The notes under the pieces: model-generated
The model's input: the letters and a program-made list of their open reading frames with translations, nothing else
Databases searched by the model: none
Told to the model about the DNA's origin: nothing
Program-made: the position numbers and the translations under genes
Part shown: positions 16,800 through 26,075 of the stretch, in pieces
How the letters are laid out: every line of letters begins with the position of its first letter
How positions within the stretch are numbered: position 1 is the stretch's first letter
DNA from: Yinghuangia sp035454725
GTDB taxonomy: Bacteria; Actinomycetota; Actinomycetes; Streptomycetales; Streptomycetaceae
DNA: 64,000 bases
Direction of reading: 5' to 3'
Assembly: GCF_051388935.1 (NCBI RefSeq)
Contig: NZ_JBPKBI010000002.1
Span: forward strand, 558,001 to 622,000

Positions 16800-17777
16800 G
16801 TGCGCATCGCCGTGACCGGGTCGATCGCGACCGATCACCTGATGACCTTCCCCGGCCGCTTCGCCGACCAGTTGCTCCCCGAGGAGCTGCACCGGGTCTC
16901 CCTGTCGTTCCTCGTCGACCGCCTCGACGTGCGCCGGGGCGGCTGTGCTCCGAACATCTGTTTCGGCATGGGCTGCCTCGGGCTCAACCCCATCCTCGTC
17001 GGCGCAGCCGGCGCCGACTTCACCGACTACCGCTCGTGGCTCGACCGGCACCGCGTCGACACCCACTCGGTGCACATCTCCGAGACCCACCACACCGCGC
17101 GCTTCCTCTGCACGACGGACGAGGACCACAACCAGATCGCCTCCTTCTACACCGGCGCGATGAGCGAGGCCCGCGAGATCGAGCTGCGCCCGATCGCCGA
17201 ACGCGTCGGCGGCATCGACCTGGTGGTCATCGCCGCGAACGACCCCGAGGCGATGCTGCGGCACAGCGAGGAGTGCCGCGAGCGCGGCTACACGTTCGCC
17301 GCAGACCCGTCCCAGCAGCTCGCGCGCATGGGCAGGCACGACATCCGCAACCTGGTCGACGGCGCGAAGTACCTCTTCACCAACGAGTACGAAGCCGCGC
17401 TCATCGAGGAGAAAACCGGCTGGTCCGGCGAGGAGATCCTGGACCGCGCCGCGATCCGCGTCACGACCCTGGGCCCGAAGGGCGTGCGCATCGACCAGCG
17501 CGGCGAGGCCACCATCCACGTGCCCTGCGCGGAGGAGCGCCGCAAGGCCGACCCGACCGGTGTCGGCGACGGATTCCGCGCCGGCTTCCTCGCCGGACTC
17601 GCGTGGGGGCTGGACCTCGAACGCTCCGCGCAGGTCGGCTGCATGCTCGCCACACTGGTCATCGAAACCGTCGGCACGCAGGAGTACACCCTGCGCCGCG
17701 ACCCGTTCCTGGCCCGCCTGGCCCAGGCCTACGGCGACGACGCCGCCGCCGAGGTGGACTCCCACCTCAAGATCTGA
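16800..17777 (+). CDS. PfkB-family carbohydrate/nucleoside kinase
   Basis: A 325-residue ribokinase-like enzyme. It opens with RIAVTGSIATDHLM, has the GGCAPNICFGMGCLG substrate-lid region, VTTLGPKGVRI, and the C-terminal anion-hole and catalytic base motif DPTGVGDGFRAGFLAGL with the family aspartate. The mycobacterial adenosine kinase belongs to the same branch, so adenosine is a reasonable candidate substrate, but sugars are possible. The GTG start at 16800 is preceded by TGGAG. It converges on the cysteine desulfurase gene, 54 bases away. Confidence 0.85.
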   Translation: MRIAVTGSIATDHLMTFPGRFADQLLPEELHRVSLSFLVDRLDVRRGGCAPNICFGMGCLGLNPILVGAAGADFTDYRSWLDRHRVDTHSVHISETHHTARFLCTTDEDHNQIASFYTGAMSEAREIELRPIAERVGGIDLVVIAANDPEAMLRHSEECRERGYTFAADPSQQLARMGRHDIRNLVDGAKYLFTNEYEAALIEEKTGWSGEEILDRAAIRVTTLGPKGVRIDQRGEATIHVPCAEERRKADPTGVGDGFRAGFLAGLAWGLDLERSAQVGCMLATLVIETVGTQEYTLRRDPFLARLAQAYGDDAAAEVDSHLKI

Positions 17778-17831
17778 CCCTCCCGCTCTTTCGCCCCTTC
17801 CTCCCCGGCAGCGCCGGGAACACCGGGACGC

Positions 17832-19241
17832 TCAGGCGCGCCGGACGAGATAGGCCACCCCGCCTGTCTCGCCCGGCCGCTCGCCCACATATTCGTGGCC
17901 GGTCATGTCGCACCACGCCGGCACGTCGAGCCGGGCCGCCTCGTCGTCCGACAGGACCGCGATCACCGCGCCGGACGCGATGTCCCCGATGTGCCGGGCG
18001 AGTTCGATGATCGGGATCGGGCAGCGACGACCGAGCGTGTCCAGGACCAGCGCGGGGGAGCCTTCGTCCGCCGCGGGCGCCTCGGGAGCCTCGGCCACCG
18101 GCGCGCCCGCCGACGCGGTACCCGTCACCGCACGCAGGTCCGCGACGATCTTCGGCAACACCGCCAGGAACCGGTCCACTTCGGCCTCCGGCGTTCCGCG
18201 GGGAAGTGACACCCGCACATTGCCCTGCGTCAACACCCCCATGGCTTCCAGGACATGACTGGGCGTCAGTGTCGACGACGTGCACGACGAGCCCGACGAC
18301 ACCGCGAAGCCCGCTCGGTCCAGCGCCGTCAGCAGCGCCTCGCCGTCGACATACAGGCACGAGAACGTCACCAGGTGCGGGAGCCGCGCGACCGGATCGC
18401 CGACCACCTCGACGTCCGGCACGATCTCGGGCACCCGGACCCGGATCCGGTCCACCAGCGCGGACAGGCGGAGGTTCTCCTCGTCGGACCCGGTCGCCAC
18501 CGCACCCAGCGCGACCGCCGCCGCGACGACGGCCGGGACGTTGACGAAGCCCGGCACGCGCCGCGCCTCGCGTTCGTCGTACGGCAGCGGCGAGGTGTAC
18601 CGCGTGCCCTTGCGCACGACCAGAACCCCGACACCCGCCGGACCACCCCATTTGTGGGCACTCGCGGCGAGCACCGACCAGCCGTCCGGCACCGCGATCC
18701 GCCCGACCGACTGCGCGGCGTCGACGACCAGCGGAATTCCCCGGGCCGCGCACAGTTCGGCGGCCTCCGCGACCGGCTGGAGCGTGCCCACTTCGTGGTT
18801 GGCGCTCTGTAGGGCGACCGCCGCGGTGTCGTCGCGCAGGTCCGCGGCGAGTGCCGCAAGATCCACACGCCCGTCGCGACCGACCACCGTACGAGTGATT
18901 TCTCCGCCGCGTGACTCGTGCAATTCGGCGGCGTGCAGCACCGCCGAATGCTCGACCGCGCTCACCACCCCGTGCGCGCCCACGCGGCGCCGGCCCGCCA
19001 GGGTGCCCAGCAACGCCAACTGCGCCGCCTGAGTCCCCGAGGTCGTGAACGACACTTCGTCCGGGCGCACGCCGAGCACCGACGCCACCGTCTCGCGGGC
19101 GGCATCCAGCAGTAGGCGGGCCCGTCTGCCGTCGTGGTACTGCCGCGCGGGATCGGCCCAGCCCTCTTCCAACGCGCTGAGGAAAGCCGAACGCGCGGCG
19201 GGATGCAGGGGTTCGGACGAGGCCGCGTCGAAGTACGCCAT
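17832..19241 (-). CDS. Cysteine desulfurase fused to TusA-like sulfurtransferase
   Basis: A 469-residue fusion. Residues 1-385 are a class V PLP enzyme that strips sulfur from cysteine: PLP lysine K197 in ASAHKWGG, the His in QSANHEVG, and the sulfur-accepting C320 in SSGSSCTSS. After an Ala/Pro linker, residues 395-469 are a TusA fold with the catalytic cysteine C407 in RRCPIPII. In the usual system TusA receives sulfane sulfur from the desulfurase as a separate protein; here both are one chain, which suggests direct channelling to tRNA thiolation or another sulfur acceptor. Start ATG MAYFDAASSEP. It is divergent from ctaC. Confidence 0.9.
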   Translation of the reverse strand: MAYFDAASSEPLHPAARSAFLSALEEGWADPARQYHDGRRARLLLDAARETVASVLGVRPDEVSFTTSGTQAAQLALLGTLAGRRRVGAHGVVSAVEHSAVLHAAELHESRGGEITRTVVGRDGRVDLAALAADLRDDTAAVALQSANHEVGTLQPVAEAAELCAARGIPLVVDAAQSVGRIAVPDGWSVLAASAHKWGGPAGVGVLVVRKGTRYTSPLPYDEREARRVPGFVNVPAVVAAAVALGAVATGSDEENLRLSALVDRIRVRVPEIVPDVEVVGDPVARLPHLVTFSCLYVDGEALLTALDRAGFAVSSGSSCTSSTLTPSHVLEAMGVLTQGNVRVSLPRGTPEAEVDRFLAVLPKIVADLRAVTGTASAGAPVAEAPEAPAADEGSPALVLDTLGRRCPIPIIELARHIGDIASGAVIAVLSDDEAARLDVPAWCDMTGHEYVGERPGETGGVAYLVRRA

Positions 19242-19473
19242 AACCCGACGCTAATCCGAGCACGCGCGCGCATGTACATCGGTACCGTTCACTCGATCGG
19301 ACGGCTCGTCACTTTCACGTCCACCGCCACACCGGACCTCCGCGCGCGACCCGAATTCCGCTCCAGTAGGGTTGCCCCGCAGAATCATCCAAACCTGCCC
19401 GTGCGACGGACAACCAGGGGACGAAGTTCCCGGCCGGACCGCCGTTATGGGCGAGACATCGGGAAGGCGCTAC

Positions 19474-20376
19474 GTGAGTCCCTACGGCTCCGACCGCTCG
19501 CCGCGGCGCTGGATGCGGCGCAGGGTGCCGCAGCTGCTGGCTCTGGGCCTCGTCACTGCGACCGCCACCGGCTGCTCCGTCGACTCCAAGGATCTGCCCC
19601 GACTCGGTCTGCCGAATCCGGCGACCGAGCAAGGGCACAGGGTTCTCTCGCTCTGGCAGGGATCCTGGATTGCAGCCCTCATCGTCGGCGCTGTGGTGTG
19701 GGGGCTCATCCTGTGGAGCATCGTTTTCCACAGGCGCAGCCGCACGAAGCAGGAGATCCCGCCGCAGACCCGGTACAACCTCCCCCTTGAGGTCCTGTAC
19801 ACGGTCATCCCCGGCATCATCATCGCGGTCTTCTTCTACTTCACCGCCCGCGACGAGACCGAGCTTCAGAAGACGACGAAGGCGTCCGACCCCGCGTTCG
19901 CGTCGGTCAACGTCATCGAGGTCGTCGGTTTCCAGTGGAACTGGGCCTTCAACTACAAGGAAGGCCCGATGAACGAGACCGGCGCGGTCTACGACATCGG
20001 AACGCCCGGCGACATTCCGACGCTCTATCTGCCGCAGAACCAGAAGGTGCAGTTCGAGCTGAACTCGCCTGACGTGATCCACTCGTTCTTCGTGCCGTCG
20101 TTCCTCTACAAGATGGACATCATCCCCGGCAAGACGAACAAGTTCGAGATCACGCCCCAGGTTCTGGGCCACTACGACGGCAAGTGCGCGGAGCTGTGTG
20201 GTGCCGACCATTCCCGCATGCTCTTCAACGTGCAGATCGTCACCCCTGCCGAGTACCAGAAGCACCTCGCGGAGCTGAAGGCGAAGGGGCAGACCGGGGC
20301 GGTCCGCAGCCAGATCAACATGCCGGTCGAGCCCGAACACGCGGTCGAGTCCGAGCACGCGGGAAGTGAAAAGTGA
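19474..20376 (+). CDS. ctaC: Cytochrome c oxidase subunit II
   Basis: The CuA-bearing subunit of the aa3 oxidase; it receives electrons from the diheme QcrC. The 300-residue protein has a lipoprotein signal peptide ending at C34 (ATATGC), two membrane helices (about residues 60-85 and 105-125), and an extracytoplasmic cupredoxin domain with the CuA ligands in CAELCGADHSRM. The GTG start at 19474 (VSPYGSDRSPRR) is preceded by GGAAGG and matches the family opening; upstream ATGs give a non-family extension. Its stop overlaps the ctaD start (GTGA). Confidence 0.93.
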   Translation: MSPYGSDRSPRRWMRRRVPQLLALGLVTATATGCSVDSKDLPRLGLPNPATEQGHRVLSLWQGSWIAALIVGAVVWGLILWSIVFHRRSRTKQEIPPQTRYNLPLEVLYTVIPGIIIAVFFYFTARDETELQKTTKASDPAFASVNVIEVVGFQWNWAFNYKEGPMNETGAVYDIGTPGDIPTLYLPQNQKVQFELNSPDVIHSFFVPSFLYKMDIIPGKTNKFEITPQVLGHYDGKCAELCGADHSRMLFNVQIVTPAEYQKHLAELKAKGQTGAVRSQINMPVEPEHAVESEHAGSEK

Positions 20377-22082
20377 CCATCCTCAACGAGCCACAGAGCG
20401 TGGCGGTGGGCGCGTCGGGGGTGCGTCGCAAGGCTCCCGGCAATGCCGTGGTCAAGTGGATGACCACCACCGACCACAAGACCATCGGCAGCCTGTACCT
20501 CATCACGTCGTTCGTCTTCTTCTGCATCGGCGGCCTCCTCGCGCTGTTCATGCGCGCCGAGTTGGCCCGTCCGGGCACGCAGGTGATGTCGAACGAGCAG
20601 TTCAACCAGGCGTTCACGATGCACGGCACGATCATGCTGCTGATGTTCGCGACGCCGCTGTTCGCCGGATTCACGAACTGGATCATGCCGCTGCAGATCG
20701 GCGCGCCCGACGTGGCGTTCCCGCGGCTGAACATGTTCGCGTACTGGCTCTACCTGTTCGGCTCGATCATCGCGGTCGCCGGGTTCCTCACCCCGCAGGG
20801 CGCGGCCGACTTCGGCTGGTTCGCGTACGCCCCGCTGTCGGATTCGGTGCGCTCGCCCGGCATCGGCGCCGACATGTGGATCATGGGTCTGGCGATGTCC
20901 GGCTTCGGCACGATCCTCGGTGCGGTCAACTTCATCACGACCATCATCGCGATGCGCGCGCCCGGCTTGACGATGTTCCGGATGTCGATCTTCTGCTGGA
21001 ACGTCCTGCTGACCTCGATCCTGGTCCTCATGGCGTTCCCGGTTCTGGCCGCCGCGCTGTTCGCGCTGGAGGCGGACCGGAAGTTCGGTACCCACATCTT
21101 CGATCCGGCCAACGGCGGGCCGATCCTGTGGCAGCACCTGTTCTGGTTCTTTGGGCACCCTGAGGTGTACATCATCGCGCTGCCATTCTTCGGCATCGTG
21201 TCGGAGATCATCCCGGTGTTCGCCCGCAAGCCGATGTTCGGCTACAAGGGCCTGATCGGCGCGACGATCGCGATTGCTGGTCTGTCGGTCACGGTGTGGG
21301 CGCACCACATGTTCGTGACGGGGTCGGTGCTGCTGCCGTTCTTCTCGTTCATGACGTTCCTCATCGCGGTGCCGACCGGCGTGAAGTTCTTCAACTGGAT
21401 CGGCACGATGTGGCGCGGCTCGCTGTCCTTCGAGACACCGATGCTGTGGACCATCGGCTTCCTGGTGACCTTCGTGTTCGGTGGTCTGACCGGCGTCATC
21501 CTGGCGTCGCCGCCGCTGGACTTCCACGTGTCCGACACGTACTTCGTCGTCGCGCACTTCCACTACGTCGTCTTCGGCACCGTCGTCTTCGCGATGTTCG
21601 CCGGATTCCACTTCTGGTGGCCCAAGTTCACCGGCAAGATGCTCGACGAACGCCTCGGGAAGATCACCTTCTGGACGCTGTTCGTCGGCTTCCACACCAC
21701 CTTCCTCGTCCAGCACTGGCTGGGCGCCGAGGGCATGCCGCGCCGCTACGCCGACTACCTCGCCTCCGACGGCTACACCGCACTCAACATGGTGTCGACC
21801 ATCGGTTCGTTCGTGCTCGGTATGTCGATCCTGCCGTTCATGTACAACGTGTGGAAGACGCACAAGTACGGCAAGAAGATCACGGTCGACGACCCGTGGG
21901 GCTACGGCCGTTCGCTCGAATGGGCGACCTCGTGCCCGCCGCCGCGGCACAACTTCACCTCGATGCCGCGTATTCGGTCCGAATCGCCGGCGTTCGACCT
22001 CCACCACCCCGAAATCGCCGCCCTGGACTACCTGGGCGACGACCGGCAGGCCGTCACGGCGGGCAAGGAGAGTGAGCGGTGA
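20373..22082 (+). CDS. ctaD: Cytochrome c oxidase subunit I
   Basis: The catalytic heme a/a3-CuB subunit that reduces oxygen and pumps protons. The protein is 569 residues with twelve predicted membrane spans. Visible motifs are TMHGTIM (heme a ligand His), FWFFGHPEVYI (CuB His and Tyr), WAHHMF (two CuB His) and VVAHFHYVVFG (heme a3 and a ligands). The GTG start overlaps the ctaC stop and its own end overlaps the ctaF start by the same GTGA arrangement, so translation of the three is coupled. Confidence 0.96.
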   Translation: MTILNEPQSVAVGASGVRRKAPGNAVVKWMTTTDHKTIGSLYLITSFVFFCIGGLLALFMRAELARPGTQVMSNEQFNQAFTMHGTIMLLMFATPLFAGFTNWIMPLQIGAPDVAFPRLNMFAYWLYLFGSIIAVAGFLTPQGAADFGWFAYAPLSDSVRSPGIGADMWIMGLAMSGFGTILGAVNFITTIIAMRAPGLTMFRMSIFCWNVLLTSILVLMAFPVLAAALFALEADRKFGTHIFDPANGGPILWQHLFWFFGHPEVYIIALPFFGIVSEIIPVFARKPMFGYKGLIGATIAIAGLSVTVWAHHMFVTGSVLLPFFSFMTFLIAVPTGVKFFNWIGTMWRGSLSFETPMLWTIGFLVTFVFGGLTGVILASPPLDFHVSDTYFVVAHFHYVVFGTVVFAMFAGFHFWWPKFTGKMLDERLGKITFWTLFVGFHTTFLVQHWLGAEGMPRRYADYLASDGYTALNMVSTIGSFVLGMSILPFMYNVWKTHKYGKKITVDDPWGYGRSLEWATSCPPPRHNFTSMPRIRSESPAFDLHHPEIAALDYLGDDRQAVTAGKESER

Positions 22083-22477
22083 AGTTCATCGGCGCGCTCA
22101 TGACGCTGGTTGCGATCTTCCTCCTCCCGGTCACCATCATCTACTGGGTGCTGTCGGAGGATCCGACCGGAACCACGGCCCTGGCCCTGGCATTCGGTCT
22201 GTCGATCATGATCGGCTACTACCTCTGGTTCACCGCGCGGCGCAGCGAGCTGCTCCCGCAGGACAACGAAGAGGGCGACATCGCCGACGATGCCGGCGAC
22301 CTGGGCTTCTTCAGCCCGCACAGCTGGGCGCCGCTGACTCTGGCGGTGGGCGGCTCGCTGATGTTCCTCGGCATCATCTTCGGCTGGTGGATCTGCTACT
22401 TCGCCGCGCCGATCGTCGGCATCGGCCTGTTCGCCTGGGTCTTCGAGTACTACCGAGGCGAGAACCAGAACCAGTGA
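22079..22477 (+). CDS. ctaF: Cytochrome c oxidase subunit IV (actinobacterial CtaF)
   Basis: A 132-residue integral membrane subunit of the actinobacterial aa3 oxidase, with four hydrophobic helices (about residues 3-25, 33-52, 80-103 and 105-125) and a short charged loop (DNEEGDIADDAGD) between the first and second pairs. It starts with GTG overlapping the ctaD stop. A poly-G tract and an assembly gap begin 40 bases past its stop, so any terminator is hidden. Confidence 0.92.
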   Translation: MKFIGALMTLVAIFLLPVTIIYWVLSEDPTGTTALALAFGLSIMIGYYLWFTARRSELLPQDNEEGDIADDAGDLGFFSPHSWAPLTLAVGGSLMFLGIIFGWWICYFAAPIVGIGLFAWVFEYYRGENQNQ

Positions 22478-22866
<389 letters not shown>

Positions 22867-24123
22867 GTGCCCCGTTTCACAGGAGCGACGCGTACGGGGG
22901 CCGCCAGGCTGGCCGCAGGTCTGCTGGTCGTACCCCTGTTCTTGACGGCATGTTCGTCGGGGGGCGACAGCAAGCCGGAGGGCACGCCGAGCGGCGGCAT
23001 ATCCGCCGACGCCGGAGGGGGAGGCGGCAAGAACAAGCCGCCCGCGGCACCCGCCGCACTGGCCGTCACCCCGGCGGACGGCGCGAAGTCGGTCGAGACC
23101 GACGGCGTGCTCGCGGTCAACGCGACCAGCGGCAAGGTCACTTCGGTCGTCGTCACCGACGACAAGGGCAAGACCGTCGAGGGGACGACGTCGCCCGACG
23201 GTGCGAAGTGGACGCCGAAGACGCCGCTGGCCAACGGCGCGAAGTACACGGTGGCTGCGAAGGCCGCCAACGCGGACGGCGCCGAGGTCACCGCGAACAG
23301 CAGTTTCACCACCATTGCCGCGACGAAGACGTTCGACTACTCCTTCAGGCCCGACGAGACCGACGGCGACACCCTGGGCGTGGGCGGCGTCATCTCGATC
23401 AAGTTCGACAAGCCCATCAAGGACAAGGCCGCGATCGAGCGCAATCTCAGCGTCGTGTCCGAACCCGCCACCGAAGGCTCGTGGAGCTGGCTCAAGGACC
23501 ACGACGGCAACGACCGCGTGGACTACCGGCCCAAGGAGTACTGGAAGCCCGGCACCAAGGTGACGTGGGCGGCGAACCTGGCCGGCGCGAAGTCGGGCGA
23601 CGGAACCTACGGCGAGAAGAACCGCGGCGGCACGTTCACCGTCCGGGACTCGATCGTGGCGACCGCCGACCTGGCGACCAAGCACATGACGATCGCCAAG
23701 AACGGCCAGGTCATCCACAACCTGCCGATCTCTGCGGGCGGTCCGTCGTACCCCACCTGGACCGGTGTCATGGTCGTGATGGACAAGGTGGACGGCATCC
23801 GCATGAACTCCGAGACCGTGGGCCTCGCCAACGCGTACGACATCGACAACGTCCGGTACGCCGTGCACCTGTCCGCGTCCGGCACGTACTCGCACGCCGC
23901 ACCCTGGAACGAGGGCAAGTTCGGCAAGATGAACGACAGCCACGGCTGCATCGGCCTGAGCACCGCCAACGCCAAGATCTTCTTCGACCTGGTCAACTCC
24001 GGTGACGTCGTCGAGGTGATCAACGGCACCGAGAAGAAGCTCGCGCCGGGCAACGGCTTCGGCGACTGGAACATCGACTGGGAGACCTGGCGCAAGGGCA
24101 GCGCGCTGGCCGGCGCCGCGTAG
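22867..24123 (+). CDS. L,D-transpeptidase lipoprotein (first of a tandem pair)
   Basis: An extracytoplasmic enzyme that forms 3-3 cross-links in peptidoglycan. The 418-residue protein has a lipoprotein signal (LFLTACSSGG), a Gly-rich spacer, two Ig-like domains, and a C-terminal YkuD catalytic domain with H359 and nucleophile C361 in SHGCIGLS. The architecture is that of the mycobacterial LdtMt2 family. The GTG start at 22867 has AGGGAGGG upstream. A close paralogue follows at 24465 across an assembly gap. Confidence 0.9.
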   Translation: MPRFTGATRTGAARLAAGLLVVPLFLTACSSGGDSKPEGTPSGGISADAGGGGGKNKPPAAPAALAVTPADGAKSVETDGVLAVNATSGKVTSVVVTDDKGKTVEGTTSPDGAKWTPKTPLANGAKYTVAAKAANADGAEVTANSSFTTIAATKTFDYSFRPDETDGDTLGVGGVISIKFDKPIKDKAAIERNLSVVSEPATEGSWSWLKDHDGNDRVDYRPKEYWKPGTKVTWAANLAGAKSGDGTYGEKNRGGTFTVRDSIVATADLATKHMTIAKNGQVIHNLPISAGGPSYPTWTGVMVVMDKVDGIRMNSETVGLANAYDIDNVRYAVHLSASGTYSHAAPWNEGKFGKMNDSHGCIGLSTANAKIFFDLVNSGDVVEVINGTEKKLAPGNGFGDWNIDWETWRKGSALAGAA

Positions 24124-24464
24124 TACGCGTCAAATCGCGAGCAGACCGAGGTACCCGTCGGGGGGGGTCTCTTCGGAGACGNNNNNNNNNNNNNNNNNNN
24201 NNNNNNNNNNNNNNNNNNNNNNNNNNNNNNNNNNNNNNNNNNNNNNNNNNNNNNNNNNNNNNNNNNNNNNNNNNNNNNNNNNNNNNNNNNNNNNNNNNNN
24301 NNNNNNNNNNNNNNNNNNNNNNNNNNNNNNNNNNNNNNNNNNNNNNCGCGTTCGAGGCCGGACATCCCCCGAAAGGGCGTATCGCCCGGCCGGATACCGG
24401 CAATTCGGGTGAGACTGGGGCAAGTGCTGCCGTCCGACGCAGGACCCGAAGCAGGAGGTGCCAG
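24124..24464. other. Intergenic stretch with assembly gap
   Basis: 341 bases between the two L,D-transpeptidase genes; 24182-24346 are N. Just left of the gap is a short hairpin with a TTCG loop (GTCTC-TTCG-GAGAC, 24167-24180), perhaps part of a terminator. The right-hand 118 bases carry the leader of the second gene. Confidence 0.8.
24182..24346. other. Assembly gap (165 N)
   Basis: Unknown bases between the two tandem L,D-transpeptidase genes. Confidence 0.95.
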
Positions 24465-25712
24465 GTGCACGGCATGACGCACACCCTCGGCCGCCGACGG
24501 ACACGGTGCTCCATAGCCCTGACCGCGGCGGCGACGCTGGCCCTCGGCGGCTGCTCCCTGGGCGGGAGCGACAGCGGACCGCCGCCCGACAAGCCCACCG
24601 TCAGCACCGCGAGGTTCACACTCACCCCGCAGGACGGCAGCGAGGGCGTCGCACCCGAGACGGTCGTCAGCGTCGGCGCCGGCGGCGGTCATCTCACCGA
24701 GGTGGTGCTCACGGCGGCGGACGGCTCGGTCGTCCCCGGGGCGATGAGCGCCGGAGGCGCCTCGTGGCACAGTACGCGGCCTCTCGGGTACGGCGCCGCG
24801 TACACGGTTCGCGCCACCGCGGTCGACGAGCACGGCCTGACCGGCACCCGGACGTCGACCTTCACCACCTCCACTCCGAAATCGCTGATCGGGGTGAAGA
24901 GCATCACCCCGGAGACAGGCGCGACCGTCGGCGTCGGCATGCCGATCAGCATCGAATTCGACCACGAGATCAAGGATCCGAAGATCCGCGCCGCCGTCGA
25001 GGAGCGCCTGGTCGTCGCGACGTCGATCCCGGTCGAGGGCGCCTGGGGCTGGATCGACGACACGACCGTCCGTTTCCGTCCCAAGGAGTACTGGCCCGCG
25101 GGCACCAAGGTCTCCGTCTCCGGCGACCTTCAGGGGCTGCCCATGGGCGACGACGGCGTCTACGGCGCGGACGGCCAGGGCGCCGACTTCGCGATCGGCC
25201 CCGCGGTCATCACGACCGTCGACGCCGCCGCCCACCAGATGATGGTCACGCGTGACGGCGAGGTGTTGCGCACGGTTCCGGTGACCACCGGCAAGCCCGG
25301 TTTCACCACCCGCTCCGGTACGAAGGTGATCCTCGGCAAGGAGCAGCACGTCGTCATGGACGGCACCACGGTCGGGATCGCGGAGGGCAGTTCGGAGGCG
25401 TACCGCCTCGACGTCTACTGGGCCGCACGGGTGACGTGGAGCGGTGAGTACCTGCACGCGGCCCCGTGGTCGGTGGCGTCCCAGGGCGTCGCGAACGTCA
25501 GCCACGGCTGCGTCGGCATGAGCACCGAGGACGCCCGCTGGTACTTCGGCGTCGTCAACATCGGCGACGTCGTCAACGTCGTCAACACCGGCAGCGACAA
25601 GGTGATGGAGACGACCGGCAACGGCTACGGCGAATGGAACCTGCCGTTCGAACGCTGGCTGGAGAGCAGCGCGGCCGGCGCGACGGTCACAGGCGCTCCC
25701 ACGACCGTCTGA
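24465..25712 (+). CDS. L,D-transpeptidase lipoprotein (second of a tandem pair)
   Basis: A 415-residue paralogue of the preceding protein: lipobox LALGGCSLGG, two Ig-like domains and a YkuD domain with H347 and C349 in SHGCVGMS. The two proteins share the domain layout and several local segments (RPKEYW.AGTKV, YTPETG-like turns) but differ clearly in sequence, so the duplication is old. The GTG at 24465 is favoured by AGGAGG seven bases before it; an ATG three codons later is possible. Its role is probably the same cross-linking reaction with a different timing or substrate. Confidence 0.9.
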   Translation: MHGMTHTLGRRRTRCSIALTAAATLALGGCSLGGSDSGPPPDKPTVSTARFTLTPQDGSEGVAPETVVSVGAGGGHLTEVVLTAADGSVVPGAMSAGGASWHSTRPLGYGAAYTVRATAVDEHGLTGTRTSTFTTSTPKSLIGVKSITPETGATVGVGMPISIEFDHEIKDPKIRAAVEERLVVATSIPVEGAWGWIDDTTVRFRPKEYWPAGTKVSVSGDLQGLPMGDDGVYGADGQGADFAIGPAVITTVDAAAHQMMVTRDGEVLRTVPVTTGKPGFTTRSGTKVILGKEQHVVMDGTTVGIAEGSSEAYRLDVYWAARVTWSGEYLHAAPWSVASQGVANVSHGCVGMSTEDARWYFGVVNIGDVVNVVNTGSDKVMETTGNGYGEWNLPFERWLESSAAGATVTGAPTTV

Positions 25713-25812
25713 GGCTCCGGAAGGCCGACGGGGGCAGCCGGAAGCCTCCTAAGCCGGCGACGCGGCCCTCCAAGAGGGCTCCGCCGGCCCTCCCGGCCCC
25801 CTCCCGGCCTCC

Positions 25813-25935
25813 CGGTCCGTCGGGGTCTGCTGCTGTCCTCACCGGGCACGGCGGTGCACCCGTCTTGGTCCCTGTGCCCGTCGGGGTCTGCGACTGCCCT
25901 CACCGGGCGCGGCGTTGCCCCTGGCTCGGTTCCCA
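25813..25935. repeat. Imperfect tandem duplication, 61-base period
   Basis: Two adjacent copies share GTCGGGGTCTGC (25819-25830 and 25880-25891) and CTCACCGGGC (25839-25848 and 25900-25909) at a constant offset of 61 bases; the rest has diverged. Confidence 0.75.
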
Positions 25936-25995
25936 GCGCCGCCGGGGCACGACCAAGTGATCCGCGGATCCGCAGGAACACCGCCCTGGGGAACG

Positions 25996-26029
25996 CCGAG
26001 GCCCCACCGGAATGCCGGTGGGGCCTCGG
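25996..26029. terminator. Strong bidirectional terminator hairpin
   Basis: A perfect 15-bp stem with an AATG loop lies between converging genes. It can end both the L,D-transpeptidase transcript (plus) and the ctaE-qcrCAB transcript (minus). Confidence 0.8.
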
Positions 26030-26075
26030 TCCGCTGATGTGGCGTCAGCAGTCGTTCGTGAATCGGTGCAGGGGA

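Larger units (their letters stand above)
25713..26075. other. Intergenic stretch with a duplication and a bidirectional terminator
   Basis: 363 bases between the convergent second L,D-transpeptidase and qcrB genes. It holds a 61-base-period imperfect duplication (25813-25935) and a 15-bp perfect hairpin (25996-26029). No coding frame is credible. Confidence 0.7.
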
